Part shown: piece after piece, positions 43,287-52,463 of the stretch
Layout of the letters: every line of letters starts with the position of its first letter
Numbering within the stretch: the first letter of the stretch is position 1
Position numbers and translations under genes: made by a program
Source: Sphingobium terrigena
Lineage (GTDB): Bacteria; Pseudomonadota; Alphaproteobacteria; Sphingomonadales; Sphingomonadaceae
Direction: 5' to 3'
NCBI RefSeq assembly: GCF_003591655.1
Contig: NZ_QVRA01000003.1
Coordinates: 1,139-65,138, forward strand
DNA length: 64,000 nucleotides
The notes under the pieces: generated by a model
What the model was told of the DNA's origin: nothing
What the model saw: only the letters and a program-made list of their open reading frames with translations
Database searches by the model: none

Positions 43287-44777
43287 ATGAAGTCGATGCA
43301 CAAGATCGCCGCACCTGCGATTGCAGTCGGCCTGGCCCTTGCCACGGCAGTGGTCCCCGGAACGGCACTCAACGCCGCCCCGTCCAGCGCGCAGGATAAT
43401 GCGATATTGATGTCGGTCGGCGGCAGCCGCGTGGTCAACCTGTCGGGCAAGATGTCCGACGTGGTGATCGGCAACCCCGAAGTGGTCGACGTCCATGTCC
43501 GTTCGCAGAACCAGCTTTACCTGATCGCCAAGAAGGCAGGCGAAACCACCGTGTTCGCTACTGCCCCCAATGGCAAGGTGCTGTTTTCCGGCACGGTCCG
43601 GGTTGGCAACAACCTGACCAGCATCGACGACATGCTGCGCCTGGCGATGCCCGGCGCGAACATCGCGGTCAACAAGATGAACGGCATGGTCCTTTTGACC
43701 GGCACCATCCAGGCCCCCGAAGATGCCGCCGAAGCCGAACGGCTGACGCAGGCCTTCGTCGGCAAGGAAACGACCGTGGTCAGCCGCCTGCGCATGGCAA
43801 CGCCGTTGCAGGTGATGCTCCAGGTCAAGATTTCCGAAGTCGCCAAGGATGTCGGTCACAAGATCGGAACCAATTTCTCCAGTATGGATACTTCCGGCGG
43901 CAAGGTGCTGGGCAGCATCGGTGGCGGCACGCGAAATTTCGTTACCCAGTCCACGACAGATGCAGGCCAGACCTGGACGTTCAACAATCCTTCCGATGGC
44001 AGCTATAGCCTTGGCGGCGTAGCCCGTCTGTTCGGCATGGACATTGCCGGTGCGCTGGATCTGGCCGAATCAAGCGGTCTTGCCACTACGCTGGCGCAGC
44101 CCAACCTGACCGCGCTGTCGGGTGAAACTGCCAGCTTCCTGGCAGGCGGCGAATATCCCTACACGGTCAGCAATGGCACGCAGGGCAACAGCATCGAATT
44201 CAAGCAATATGGCGTGCAGTTGGCCTTCACGCCGACAGTGCTGGCCGATGGCCGCATTTCGCTGCGGGTCCGTCCGACCGTGTCCAGCCTGGATTTCACT
44301 CTGAACGCCAACGTGCCGGCGCTCAAGAGCCGCACCGCTGAAACCACGGTGGAGCTGGGATCGGGTCAGGCCTTCATGATTGCGGGCCTGCTCAACAATG
44401 AAACCAGCAACGGCATCAACAAGGTGCCGGGCATCGGCAACCTGCCGATCCTGGGCAGCCTGTTCAAATCGCGCCAGTTCCAGCGCAGCGAGACCGAGTT
44501 GGTCATCGTCGTCACCCCCTATCTGGTGAAGCCGATGAACGCATCGGACGTGCGCTTGCCGACCGATGGTTTCCGCAACGCCAATGTCGGCCAGGGGCTG
44601 CTGCTCCAGCAGGGCAATGATGGGATCAGCGGCAAGCGCGGCGAAATGCCGCGCCGCGCCCCCGGATCACCCACGCCGGTCACCCCCGGCCCGCAGGCAT
44701 CAAGCGCCCTGCCGGTCGTCGCCGCAAGCGGCAAGTCGGGCAAGCCCGGCAAAGCCGCCCCCGGCTTCAGCTTCTGA
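43287..44777 (+). CDS. cpaC: Tad pilus secretin CpaC/RcpA
   Basis: A 496-residue secretin. A signal peptide is followed by the N-terminal pilus-specific domain (VVNLSGKMSDVVIGNPEVVDV), a BON-like domain, and the secretin core with SFLAGGEYPY and GQAFMIAGLL, VPGIGNLPILGSLF and ELVIVVTPYLV. It forms the outer-membrane pore for the pilus. Confidence 0.95.
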   Translation: MKSMHKIAAPAIAVGLALATAVVPGTALNAAPSSAQDNAILMSVGGSRVVNLSGKMSDVVIGNPEVVDVHVRSQNQLYLIAKKAGETTVFATAPNGKVLFSGTVRVGNNLTSIDDMLRLAMPGANIAVNKMNGMVLLTGTIQAPEDAAEAERLTQAFVGKETTVVSRLRMATPLQVMLQVKISEVAKDVGHKIGTNFSSMDTSGGKVLGSIGGGTRNFVTQSTTDAGQTWTFNNPSDGSYSLGGVARLFGMDIAGALDLAESSGLATTLAQPNLTALSGETASFLAGGEYPYTVSNGTQGNSIEFKQYGVQLAFTPTVLADGRISLRVRPTVSSLDFTLNANVPALKSRTAETTVELGSGQAFMIAGLLNNETSNGINKVPGIGNLPILGSLFKSRQFQRSETELVIVVTPYLVKPMNASDVRLPTDGFRNANVGQGLLLQQGNDGISGKRGEMPRRAPGSPTPVTPGPQASSALPVVAASGKSGKPGKAAPGFSF

Positions 44778-44793
44778 CGGAAGGACCAAAGAC

Positions 44794-45438
44794 ATGACCT
44801 ATCTGTCCGCCAAGACCCTCACAGCACTCGCCATATTGGCGCTGCCGCTCGCTGGCTGCGTCACCGACAGCCCCAACCGCAGCGTCGAATCGGTGCATCA
44901 GCCGGTCGTCAGCTACGCCGCCTACACGTTCGACGTGCAGGCCGGCGGCGACTCGCTGTCCGCCTATGAAGCGCGCCGCCTCAACGACTGGTTCGCTTCC
45001 ATCGGCCTTGGCTATGGTGATCAGGTCGCGATCGTCACGGACGCGGGCTATTACAGCCCCGGCCTGCGCGATGGTATTGCCGATATCGTCGCCCGCCACG
45101 GCCTGCTGGTCGCGGAGGACAGCTCGGCCGCCGCCGGCGACGCGCCGCAGGGCAGCGTCCGCCTGATCGTGCGCCGCGCCACCGCCAGCGTGCCGGGCTG
45201 CCCCGATTGGAGCAGCAAGCAGGAAACTGACATGAATCTGGGCACAACATCCAATTTCGGCTGCGGCACCAACAGCAATCTGGCCGCGATGGTCGCCAAT
45301 CCCGAAGATCTCGTCCGGGGTCAGGGCACCGACAGCAATTTGCGCACGGCAACGTCGAACCGCGCCATTTCCACCTATCGCGACAAGCCGCCAACCGGCG
45401 CTGGCGATCTCAAGCAAATGACAGCGGGAGGCCAGTGA
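44794..45438 (+). CDS. cpaD: Tad pilus lipoprotein CpaD
   Basis: A 214-residue lipoprotein with lipobox LPLAGC (Cys near residue 22). CpaD family pieces include VPGCPDWS and TSNFGCGTNSNLAAMVANPEDLV. It is a pilotin-like partner of the secretin. The ATG at 44794 follows GGAAGG. It ends 1 bp before cpaE. Confidence 0.92.
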   Translation: MTYLSAKTLTALAILALPLAGCVTDSPNRSVESVHQPVVSYAAYTFDVQAGGDSLSAYEARRLNDWFASIGLGYGDQVAIVTDAGYYSPGLRDGIADIVARHGLLVAEDSSAAAGDAPQGSVRLIVRRATASVPGCPDWSSKQETDMNLGTTSNFGCGTNSNLAAMVANPEDLVRGQGTDSNLRTATSNRAISTYRDKPPTGAGDLKQMTAGGQ

Positions 45439-45439
45439 T

Positions 45440-46732
45440 ATGAACGCACCTTGGAAACCTGGCTTCACCGGCCCGCGTGATCCCTTTCACGCCTTCGTCT
45501 GCGACGATCATAGCTATGATCTGGTCCGGTCGGTCTGTTCCGAACTGGGCTGGGCACCGGAAAAGGTGAACAAGGGCGGGATGCGCAACGCGGTCCAGAG
45601 CCTGTCGATCACCGCGTCGCCCCAGATCCTGTTCGTCGACATGTCTGAAAGCGGCGATCCGCTCAACGACATTAACAGCCTGGCCGAAGTGTGCGAGCCG
45701 GGCACCGTCGTCATCGCGGCAGGGCAGGTCAATGACGTGCGCCTCTATCGCGATCTGGTTGCCAGCGGCATTCAGGATTATCTGCTCAAGCCCTTCGGCG
45801 CGGACCAGTTGCGCGATGCGCTGGCGAGTGCGCAGGCCGTATTCATGGCCCCGCGCGATGCTGCGCCCGAACGCCCGCACATGACCGTCGCGGTCATCGG
45901 CACACGCGGCGGCGTGGGCGCGTCCAGCATCGCCACGTCGCTGGCATGGATGCTTTCGGAAAAGAAGAAGCGTCCGACCGCCTTGCTCGACCTCGACGTC
46001 CATTTCGGCACCAATGCGCTGGCGATGGATCTGGAACCGGGCCGTGGCCTGACCGACGCGATCGACAATCCCAGCCGCATCGACGGCCTGTTCATCGAAC
46101 GCGCCATGGTGCGGGCGAGCGATACGCTGGCGATCCTGTCGGCCGAAGCGCCGATCAGCCAGCCGATGCTGACCGATGGCGGTGCCTTCTACCAGTTGCT
46201 GGAAGAATTCCGGCAGGTGTTTGAATGCAGCGTCGTCGATCTGCCGCGCAACATGCTGATCCAGCATCCGCATCTGATGACCGACGCGCATGTCACGCTG
46301 GTCGTGACCGAATTGACGCTGGCGGCGGCGCGCGACACCATTCGCATCCTGTCCTGGCTCAAGAGCAATGCGCCGCAATCGCGCGTGCTGGTGGTCGCCA
46401 ACCGCGTCCATCCCGGCTCGCCCGAAATCAGCCGCAAGGATTTCGAGACCTCGATCGAACGCAAGGTCGACGTCCTCATCCCGTTCGACCTGCGTATTGG
46501 CGCGCAGGCGGCAAAGCTCGGCAAGACGCTGGCGGAAACCGCCAAGGGCAGCAAAGTCGGTGCAGCCTGCACCGCCCTGCTCGATCAGGTGATGGGCGCG
46601 GCGGACGCTGAAGAAGCGTCCGATGGTGTTGCGGCGCGCAAGAAGGGCGACTCCCTGCTCGGCAAGATCGGCGATTTCCGCAACATGATGCCGTCGCGCC
46701 GCAAAGCCAAAACCGCCGCACTGGAAGATTGA
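45440..46732 (+). CDS. cpaE: Tad pilus assembly/localisation ATPase-like CpaE
   Basis: A 430-residue protein: residues 1-130 form an atypical receiver-like domain (FVDMSESGDPLNDI, LLKPFGADQLRDAL), and from about 148 a MinD/ParA-type domain starts with the deviant Walker A GTRGGVGASS. In Caulobacter CpaE targets the pilus secretion machine to the pole. The gene that normally follows, cpaF, is absent here: tadB begins only 53 bp downstream. Confidence 0.93.
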   Translation: MNAPWKPGFTGPRDPFHAFVCDDHSYDLVRSVCSELGWAPEKVNKGGMRNAVQSLSITASPQILFVDMSESGDPLNDINSLAEVCEPGTVVIAAGQVNDVRLYRDLVASGIQDYLLKPFGADQLRDALASAQAVFMAPRDAAPERPHMTVAVIGTRGGVGASSIATSLAWMLSEKKKRPTALLDLDVHFGTNALAMDLEPGRGLTDAIDNPSRIDGLFIERAMVRASDTLAILSAEAPISQPMLTDGGAFYQLLEEFRQVFECSVVDLPRNMLIQHPHLMTDAHVTLVVTELTLAAARDTIRILSWLKSNAPQSRVLVVANRVHPGSPEISRKDFETSIERKVDVLIPFDLRIGAQAAKLGKTLAETAKGSKVGAACTALLDQVMGAADAEEASDGVAARKKGDSLLGKIGDFRNMMPSRRKAKTAALED

Positions 46733-46738
46733 CCGCGC

Positions 46739-46763
46739 ACGCCGCCTGACCGGGCGGCGGCGT
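46739..46763. other. Hairpin at the cpaE-tadB junction where cpaF would be expected
   Basis: ACGCCGCC (46739-46746) and GGCGGCGT (46756-46763) form a perfect 8-bp stem with a 9-nt loop, in the 53-bp gap between cpaE and tadB. There is no T-run. It may be a processing or partial termination signal, or incidental GC symmetry at an old deletion junction. Confidence 0.45.
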
Positions 46764-46785
46764 TGACTGGGGAACGGGCGAACAG

Positions 46786-47784
46786 ATGGACGGCAATTTC
46801 ATCCTGATCACGGTGCTGGTGGCGACCATATTGGGTCTGGCCATCATAGCCTTTGCCGGTCCTTCGCCGGAAAAGGCGCGCAAACGCCGGGTCGCGATGA
46901 TCCGCGGCCGCCACAGCGAATCCGCCGAAGCCCTGCTTGAAGCGCGGATGCGCAAGGTGATTTCCAACCGCGCGACCGGCGTCGAAGCCAAAATGCTGGT
47001 GTCGCTCATCCCCAACCCGGAAAATCTGACCAAGCGGATCAGGATGACCGGCAAGAAATGGACGCTCAGCCAGTATATGACCGCCAGCGCGGGCATATTC
47101 CTGATACTGTCGGCGTTGCTGATGGTCCGCGGCTTTCCCTTCCTGATGGCCGTCATGGTCGGTCTGGCCGCCGGTCTGTTTCTGCCGCACTGGTGGGTCA
47201 GCCGCCTGATCAAGCAGCGGATCAACCGCTTCAACGCCAAATTCCCCGATGCGCTCGAACTGCTGACGCGCGGCCTGCGCTCCGGCCTGCCCATCGCCGA
47301 AACGCTGGGTATCGTGTCGAGCGAAATTCCGGGGCCAGTGGGCGAGGAATTTAAGCTGATCACCGAGCGGATCAAGATCGGCAAGACGATGGAGCAGGCG
47401 CTTCAGGAAACCGCCGATCGGCTGGGTACGCCCGAATTCCAGTTCTTCGTCATCACGCTCGCGATCCAGCGGGAAACCGGCGGCAACCTCGCCGAAACCC
47501 TGTCGAACCTGGCCACTGTGCTGCGCCAGCGTGCGCAGATGAAGCTCAAAATCCGCGCCATGTCGTCGGAATCAAAGGCGTCCGCCTATATCATCGGCTG
47601 CCTGCCCTTCCTCGTATTCTTCATGATCTGCTACATCAACTTCAACTATATGAGCCCCTTCTTCACGCCCGATCCGGCGGGCATTTTCGGGCTTTCGCTG
47701 ATGCAGGTGATCGGCATCGGGGGCATGGGCTGGATGGCGATCGGCGCCTTCATCATGGCCCAGATGGTCAATTTTGAAATCTGA
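46786..47784 (+). CDS. tadB: Tad pilus inner-membrane platform protein TadB
   Basis: A 332-residue protein of the GspF/TadB class: an N-terminal helix, a cytoplasmic region, two mid-protein helices (about 95-140) and the T2SSF domain with FPDALELLTRGLRSGLPIAE and ITLAIQRETGGNLAETL, then C-terminal helices. It forms the platform with TadC and would normally dock on the CpaF motor. Confidence 0.93.
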   Translation: MDGNFILITVLVATILGLAIIAFAGPSPEKARKRRVAMIRGRHSESAEALLEARMRKVISNRATGVEAKMLVSLIPNPENLTKRIRMTGKKWTLSQYMTASAGIFLILSALLMVRGFPFLMAVMVGLAAGLFLPHWWVSRLIKQRINRFNAKFPDALELLTRGLRSGLPIAETLGIVSSEIPGPVGEEFKLITERIKIGKTMEQALQETADRLGTPEFQFFVITLAIQRETGGNLAETLSNLATVLRQRAQMKLKIRAMSSESKASAYIIGCLPFLVFFMICYINFNYMSPFFTPDPAGIFGLSLMQVIGIGGMGWMAIGAFIMAQMVNFEI

Positions 47785-47799
47785 TCGGGGATAAGAGAC

Positions 47800-48789
47800 A
47801 TGGACGCCCCTACCCCTGCCGGCACGCTCTTCGGCATGACCGCCACCGATTTCGGCACCCTGCTCGCGGCCCTCGCGACGCTCGCCATGCTGTTCGCCCT
47901 CTATGCGGTCATGACCGTGCGCGATCCGATGGCCAAGCGGGTCAAGGCACTGAACGACCGGCGCGAACAGTTGAAGGCCGGCATCACCGCCTCGACCGCC
48001 AAGCGCCGCGCCAAGCTGGTCCAGCGCAACCAGACGACCGATCATATGCGGTCCTTCCTGTCGAGCCTGAAAGTCTTGCAGGACGACCAGCTCAAGGACG
48101 CGCAGATTCGACTGGCGCAGGCCGGTATCCGGTCCAAGGATATGGCCGTCGCCGTCATCTTTGGCCGCATGATCCTGCCGATCGTCATCGGCGGTGCTGC
48201 CGCCTTGCTGCTCTATGGCGTTGGCATTCAGCCCGAATGGGGTCCGGTCAAGCGTTTCTTCGCCTTCGCGGTCGCGCTGCTGCTCTCCTACAAGGCGCCC
48301 GACATCTTCATCGACAACAAGGTGCAGAAACGCTCCGCCGCGATCCGCAAGGGGCTGCCCGACGCGCTCGATCTGCTGGTCATCTGCGCCGAAGCGGGCC
48401 TGACCGTCGACGCTGCCTTCAACCGGGTTTCGCGCGAACTGGGCAAGGCCTATCCCGAACTGGGCGACGAATTTCAGCTGACGGCGATCGAGCTCAGCTT
48501 CCTGACCGAACGGCGCATGGCGTTTGAAAATCTCGCCACCCGCGTCAAGCTGGATGCGGTCAAGGGCGTGGTCACGACCATGATCCAGACCGAAAAATAC
48601 GGCACCCCGCTCGCCTCGGCGCTGCGCGTGCTGTCGGCTGAATTCCGCCACGAACGCATGATGCGCGCCGAAGAAAAGGCCGCCCGCCTGCCCGCGATCA
48701 TGACCGTGCCGTTGATTCTCTTCATCCTGCCGACGCTGTTCGTCGTCATCCTGGGTCCCGCGGCCTGCTCGATCAGCACGGCCTTCTGA
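47800..48789 (+). CDS. tadC: Tad pilus inner-membrane platform protein TadC
   Basis: A 329-residue T2SSF-domain protein with LPDALDLLVICAEAGLTVDAAFNRV and SALRVLSAEFRHERMMRAEEKAARLPAIM, followed by a final membrane helix. It is the partner of TadB, 15 bp downstream of it, and the last gene of the cluster; tadD-type TPR genes do not follow. Confidence 0.93.
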   Translation: MDAPTPAGTLFGMTATDFGTLLAALATLAMLFALYAVMTVRDPMAKRVKALNDRREQLKAGITASTAKRRAKLVQRNQTTDHMRSFLSSLKVLQDDQLKDAQIRLAQAGIRSKDMAVAVIFGRMILPIVIGGAAALLLYGVGIQPEWGPVKRFFAFAVALLLSYKAPDIFIDNKVQKRSAAIRKGLPDALDLLVICAEAGLTVDAAFNRVSRELGKAYPELGDEFQLTAIELSFLTERRMAFENLATRVKLDAVKGVVTTMIQTEKYGTPLASALRVLSAEFRHERMMRAEEKAARLPAIMTVPLILFILPTLFVVILGPAACSISTAF

Positions 48790-48834
48790 AAATTTGAGCG
48801 CGCCACGGCCCGCCGCCGTAGCGTTCCGATCCAA

Positions 48835-48872
48835 AACGCCCGCTTCCGCCCAAAAAGGCGGTGGCGGGCGTT
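48835..48872 (+). terminator. Hairpin after the cpa/tad cluster
   Basis: AACGCCCGC (48835-48843) and GCGGGCGTT (48864-48872) pair perfectly, with CCGCC/GGCGG pairing inside and a short A-rich loop. It lies 46 bp after tadC and is followed by TGTCATTTG rather than a full T-run. Confidence 0.6.
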
Positions 48873-48920
48873 GTCATTTGCAGCGTATCTCTGGGCAAAA
48901 GACATGGAGAAACGGATCGC

Positions 48921-49337
48921 ATGAAAGCTGCAAGCCTTACCCTCGCCATCCTGACCGCAGCCATCGCCCTGCCTGCTGATGCCGCACAACCGGTCACGGG
49001 TCGCTGGGCCACGGTCGATGCCAAGGCCATCGTTCAGATCGCCCCCTGCGGCAAAAGCCTGTGCGGTAGAATCGAAAAGATCCTCAAACCCACGCCGGGC
49101 CGCCCGAATACTGACGTGGAAAATGCCGACCCGGCGCTGCGCTCCCGCCCGCTGCTGGGCCTGCCGCTGCTGACTGGCTTTTCCGACGCGGGGAGTATCT
49201 GGAAGGGCACGATCTACGACCCGGAAAGCGGCAAGAGCTACACGTCGAAAATCAGCCGCAATCCCAACGGCACCCTGAAAGTCCAGGGCTGCATCGCCTT
49301 CTTCTGCAAGACGCAGACATGGACAGCTGTGCGGTAG
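48921..49337 (+). CDS. DUF2147 secreted protein
   Basis: A 138-residue protein with a signal peptide ending PADA-AQ. The DUF2147 fold is recognised from VTGRWATVDAKAIVQIAPCGKSLCGRI, with its paired cysteines, and GTIYDPESGKSYTSKI plus the final CIAFFCKTQTW. The family is lipocalin-like and periplasmic with no fixed function. The ATG at 48921 opens the signal peptide. Confidence 0.85.
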   Translation: MKAASLTLAILTAAIALPADAAQPVTGRWATVDAKAIVQIAPCGKSLCGRIEKILKPTPGRPNTDVENADPALRSRPLLGLPLLTGFSDAGSIWKGTIYDPESGKSYTSKISRNPNGTLKVQGCIAFFCKTQTWTAVR

Positions 49338-49474
49338 GGTCTTGCTGTGACGCATCTGCCGCAACGGGAACAAATCGACGGATCGGCCATATTCTTGCCC
49401 GGTCCGATACACCTCTTCACACACAGATGCTATATGAAGGCCATAAGCAAAATGACGTGAAATGCGAGGGGACG

Positions 49475-49852
49475 ATGTTTGAGTTTTCCTATGATCCTGA
49501 CCGGAATTTGATGCGCCTGGTTCAAGCGGATTATTGGTCTCTTGCGGATTTTCGTGCCTTCGAAGCTGAATTTACGAAACGGCACATGACCATCCGCAGG
49601 ACCAGTCAGAACTACCGCGTCCTGGCCGACTGCCGTGACTTTCCAGTGCAATCTGCTGAAATCAGTCAAGCCTTCGGTGCATTTTTTGACAGAATCCTGA
49701 ACGAAAACAAGGGACGCTATGCGATTGTCGCAAGCTCCATGTTGAACAAACTGCAAGCCAGGCGCGCCTTGCCGCAAGGCAATGTCCAGGTCTTTAGCGA
49801 GCCCGACGAAGCCATGGCCTGGCTGTTCGAGGATGGCAGCCTACCCGCCTGA
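49475..49852 (+). CDS. STAS/SpoIIAA-like small protein
   Basis: A 125-residue cytoplasmic protein (MFEFSYDPDRNLMRLVQADYW). The alternation of short strands and helices, with YRVLADCRDFPVQSAEISQAF and ENKGRYAIVASSMLNKLQARRAL, resembles the STAS/SpoIIAA-like proteins of sphingomonads. No catalytic residues are recognised. The ATG at 49475 follows CGAGGGG; longer frames upstream are not coding-like. The role is unknown. Confidence 0.65.
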   Translation: MFEFSYDPDRNLMRLVQADYWSLADFRAFEAEFTKRHMTIRRTSQNYRVLADCRDFPVQSAEISQAFGAFFDRILNENKGRYAIVASSMLNKLQARRALPQGNVQVFSEPDEAMAWLFEDGSLPA

Positions 49853-49863
49853 GTCCCGCTTGA

Positions 49864-50553
49864 TTACCCAAGGATGAAGTCGACCCCGGCCTTCGCATGG
49901 ATCGACGTGCAGTCGTAAATCGGCAGCACATTGGCCTTCACATCGACGATCAGTTCCAGTTCGGTGCAGGCCAGCACCACCGCCTGCACATCCTGCTTGG
50001 CGATGTCGGTCATTTCCGACTTCATAAAGCGTTCGGATTCGCGGCTGATCTTGCCCACGGTCAGCTCGTCATAGACGATACGGTCGATCCGGTCGGCCAG
50101 TTCCATGTCCGCTGGCAGCAGCGACACGCCATGCGCCACCAGTCGCTGGCGATAGAATTTCTCGGTCATCACATTGCGCGTGCCGATCAGCGCAGCTTTT
50201 TCGACGCCATCGGCCTGCATCTTCTTGCCGACCCGCTCGGCGATATGGAGGATGGGCACGTTCACCGCGCCCTGTACCCGGTCATAGACACGGTGCATAG
50301 AATTGGCGCAGATCAGCAGCGCCCCCGCGCCCGCCGTCTCCAGCCGCCGCGCGGCCTCGATCAGCACGCCCGCCGCACTGTCCCACTCCTCATCGGTGGT
50401 GCAGGCCGCGACGGTTGCAAAGTCCAGGCTTTCGATCAGGAGCGGCGCGCCATGCTGCCCGCCCCGCGCGCGATGCACCGCCTGGTTGATGATCTCATAA
50501 TAGCGGGCAGTGGACGTCCAGCTGAGACCGCCGATCAGACCAAGTTTGTGCAT
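49864..50553 (-). CDS. Aspartate/glutamate racemase family protein
   Basis: A 229-residue enzyme of the RacD/YgeA group, beginning LGLIGGLSWTSTARYYEIIN. The two catalytic cysteines are in LLICANSMHRV and VVLACTELELIV, at the expected spacing for a cofactor-free two-base racemase. It likely interconverts L- and D-aspartate or a related amino acid in the cytoplasm. It is flanked by an inverted repeat on its upstream side. Confidence 0.9.
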   Translation of the reverse strand: MHKLGLIGGLSWTSTARYYEIINQAVHRARGGQHGAPLLIESLDFATVAACTTDEEWDSAAGVLIEAARRLETAGAGALLICANSMHRVYDRVQGAVNVPILHIAERVGKKMQADGVEKAALIGTRNVMTEKFYRQRLVAHGVSLLPADMELADRIDRIVYDELTVGKISRESERFMKSEMTDIAKQDVQAVVLACTELELIVDVKANVLPIYDCTSIHAKAGVDFILG

Positions 50554-50575
50554 GATATCCCCAAGAAACAGAAAA

Positions 50576-50648
50576 CCGTTCGGTTCGAGCGAAGTCGAGA
50601 ACCGGCTGATCCAGCACGGCGTGTCTCGACTTCGCTCGACACGAACGG
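50576..50648. repeat. Intergenic inverted-repeat element (CCGTTCG..CGAACGG type)
   Basis: It opens CCGTTCGGTTCGAGCGAAG and closes CTTCGCTCGACACGAACGG, with TCGAGA/TCTCGA arms between. It is of the same class as the element at 56055-56113 and sits between the racemase and pntB genes. Confidence 0.7.
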
Positions 50649-50680
50649 GTTAGGGTATCGGTAGCCGCGGGGGCAAGCGC

Positions 50681-52105
50681 TTAGTGCGCCAGTCCCTTGA
50701 CGATTTCCTCGACCATCTTCTTGGCGTCGGCCAGCAGCATCATGGTATTGTCCATATAGAACACCTCATTGTCGACGCCGGCATAGCCAGCCCCGCCCAT
50801 GGAGCGCTTCACGAACAGCACCGACTTGGCATTGGCCACGTCCAAAATCGGCATCCCGTAAATGGGCGACGATTTGTCGGTCTTGGCCGCCGGGTTGGTC
50901 ACGTCGTTCGCGCCGATGACGAAGGCGACGTCGGCCTGGCTGAACTCGCTGTTGATGTCCTCCAGCTCGAACACCTCGTCATAGGAGACATTCGCTTCGG
51001 CCAGCAGCACGTTCATATGGCCCGGCATACGACCCGCGACGGGGTGGATCGCATATTTGACCTTCACCCCTTCCTTCTTGAGCAGGTCGCCCATCTCGCG
51101 CAGCGCGTGCTGCGCCTGGCTCACCGCCATGCCATAACCCGGCACGATGATGACGCTGTCGGCCTGCTTCATCAGGAACGCCGCGTCCTCCGCCGATCCG
51201 CGCTTGTAGGCGCGGTCGATCACCGGCCCGCCAGCACCCGCCGGTCCCGCATCGGCACCAAAGCCGCCCGCGATCACGCTGATGAAACTGCGGTTCATCG
51301 CCTTGCACATGATGTAGGACAGGATCGCACCCGACGACCCCACCAGCGCGCCGGTGATGATCATCGCGCTGTTGCCCAGCGTAAAGCCCATCGCGGCAGC
51401 AGCCCAGCCCGAATAGCTGTTGAGCATCGACACGACGACCGGCATGTCCGCCCCGCCAATCGGGATGATCAGCAGGAAACCGATGATGAAGCTGAGCGCC
51501 GTCACGGTCCAGAATACCCACGGGCTTTGATCGGTCACGAAATAGCCGATCAGCCCCAGGATCGCGGCCAGCGTGCCCAGATTGATCAGGTGACGCCCCG
51601 GCAGCATGATCGGCTTGCCCGACATATTGCCGTTGAGTTTCAGGAAGGCGATGATCGAGCCGGAGAAGGTGATCGCGCCGATCGCCACGCCCAGCCCCAT
51701 TTCGATGCGGCTGGCATTGTGGATTTCACCGGTCACCGCGTCGAGAATCCCGAACGCGCCGGGATTGAGGAACGCCGCCGCGCCCACCAACACGGCGGCC
51801 ATGCCGACGAGGCTGTGGAACGCCGCCACCAGCTGCGGCATGTCCGTCATTGCGATCCGCCGCGCGATGATGAAGCCGATGCCGCCACCGATGACGATGG
51901 CACCGATGATTTCGGGCAGGCTCACCACATCATGTGTGTAGAGCGTAGTCCCCACGGCGATCGCCATGCCGATCATGCCCATGCGGTTGCCTCTGCGGCT
52001 GGTCGCCGGGCTGGACAGCCCGCGCAGCGCCAGGATGAACAGGACGCCCGCGGCCAGATAAGCCAGGCTCACGCCCCATGGGATCTGTGCGATCTCATGC
52101 ATCAC
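50681..52105 (-). CDS. pntB: NAD(P) transhydrogenase subunit beta
   Basis: A 474-residue subunit: about eight N-terminal membrane helices forming part of the proton channel, and a C-terminal NADP-binding domain III with PGYGMAVSQAQHALREM, HPVAGRMPGHMNVLLAEA and GANDVTNPAA. It couples hydride transfer between NADH and NADP+ to proton flow. The ATG overlaps the pntAB stop (ATGA). Confidence 0.97.
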   Translation of the reverse strand: MMHEIAQIPWGVSLAYLAAGVLFILALRGLSSPATSRRGNRMGMIGMAIAVGTTLYTHDVVSLPEIIGAIVIGGGIGFIIARRIAMTDMPQLVAAFHSLVGMAAVLVGAAAFLNPGAFGILDAVTGEIHNASRIEMGLGVAIGAITFSGSIIAFLKLNGNMSGKPIMLPGRHLINLGTLAAILGLIGYFVTDQSPWVFWTVTALSFIIGFLLIIPIGGADMPVVVSMLNSYSGWAAAAMGFTLGNSAMIITGALVGSSGAILSYIMCKAMNRSFISVIAGGFGADAGPAGAGGPVIDRAYKRGSAEDAAFLMKQADSVIIVPGYGMAVSQAQHALREMGDLLKKEGVKVKYAIHPVAGRMPGHMNVLLAEANVSYDEVFELEDINSEFSQADVAFVIGANDVTNPAAKTDKSSPIYGMPILDVANAKSVLFVKRSMGGAGYAGVDNEVFYMDNTMMLLADAKKMVEEIVKGLAH

Positions 52106-52386
52106 TTGCGCTCCTTCTTCTTGTACATCGCCAGCATCCGCTCAGTGACCGCAAAGCCGCCGAAAATGTTGACCGATGCAAAGACGACCGCCAGCAGGCC
52201 CAGATATTTGGCCGCAGCGCTCCCCGCTTCCGCCGACGCGACCAGCGCGCCCACGATGATGACCGACGAAATGGCGTTGGTAACCGCCATCAACGGCGTG
52301 TGGAGCGCCGGCGTCACCGACCACACCACATAATAGCCGACAAAACATGCCAGCACGAAAACCGACAGGATGGAAATAAAGTCCAT
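52102..52386 (-). CDS. pntAB: NAD(P) transhydrogenase subunit alpha 2 (membrane part)
   Basis: A 94-residue subunit with three membrane helices (residues about 4-24, 34-54, 62-82), starting MDFISILSVFVLACFVGYYVVW in pieces and ending MYKKKERK. It corresponds to the C-terminal membrane portion of E. coli PntA, which is split from domain I in alphaproteobacteria. It lies 77 bp after pntAA. Confidence 0.95.
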   Translation of the reverse strand: MDFISILSVFVLACFVGYYVVWSVTPALHTPLMAVTNAISSVIIVGALVASAEAGSAAAKYLGLLAVVFASVNIFGGFAVTERMLAMYKKKERK

Positions 52387-52463
52387 CGTCTTGACTCCCC
52401 GTTCGTCCCGATTTGGCTGCGGGACGTTGGCCTGGACGCGCGCCGCGCGAACAGGCGATTCCC

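Noticed and set aside
50684-52333. A 549-codon open frame on the plus strand
   Set aside because: Exactly antisense to pntB, whose domains are unmistakable; the translated sequence is His/Arg/Asp-rich shadow.
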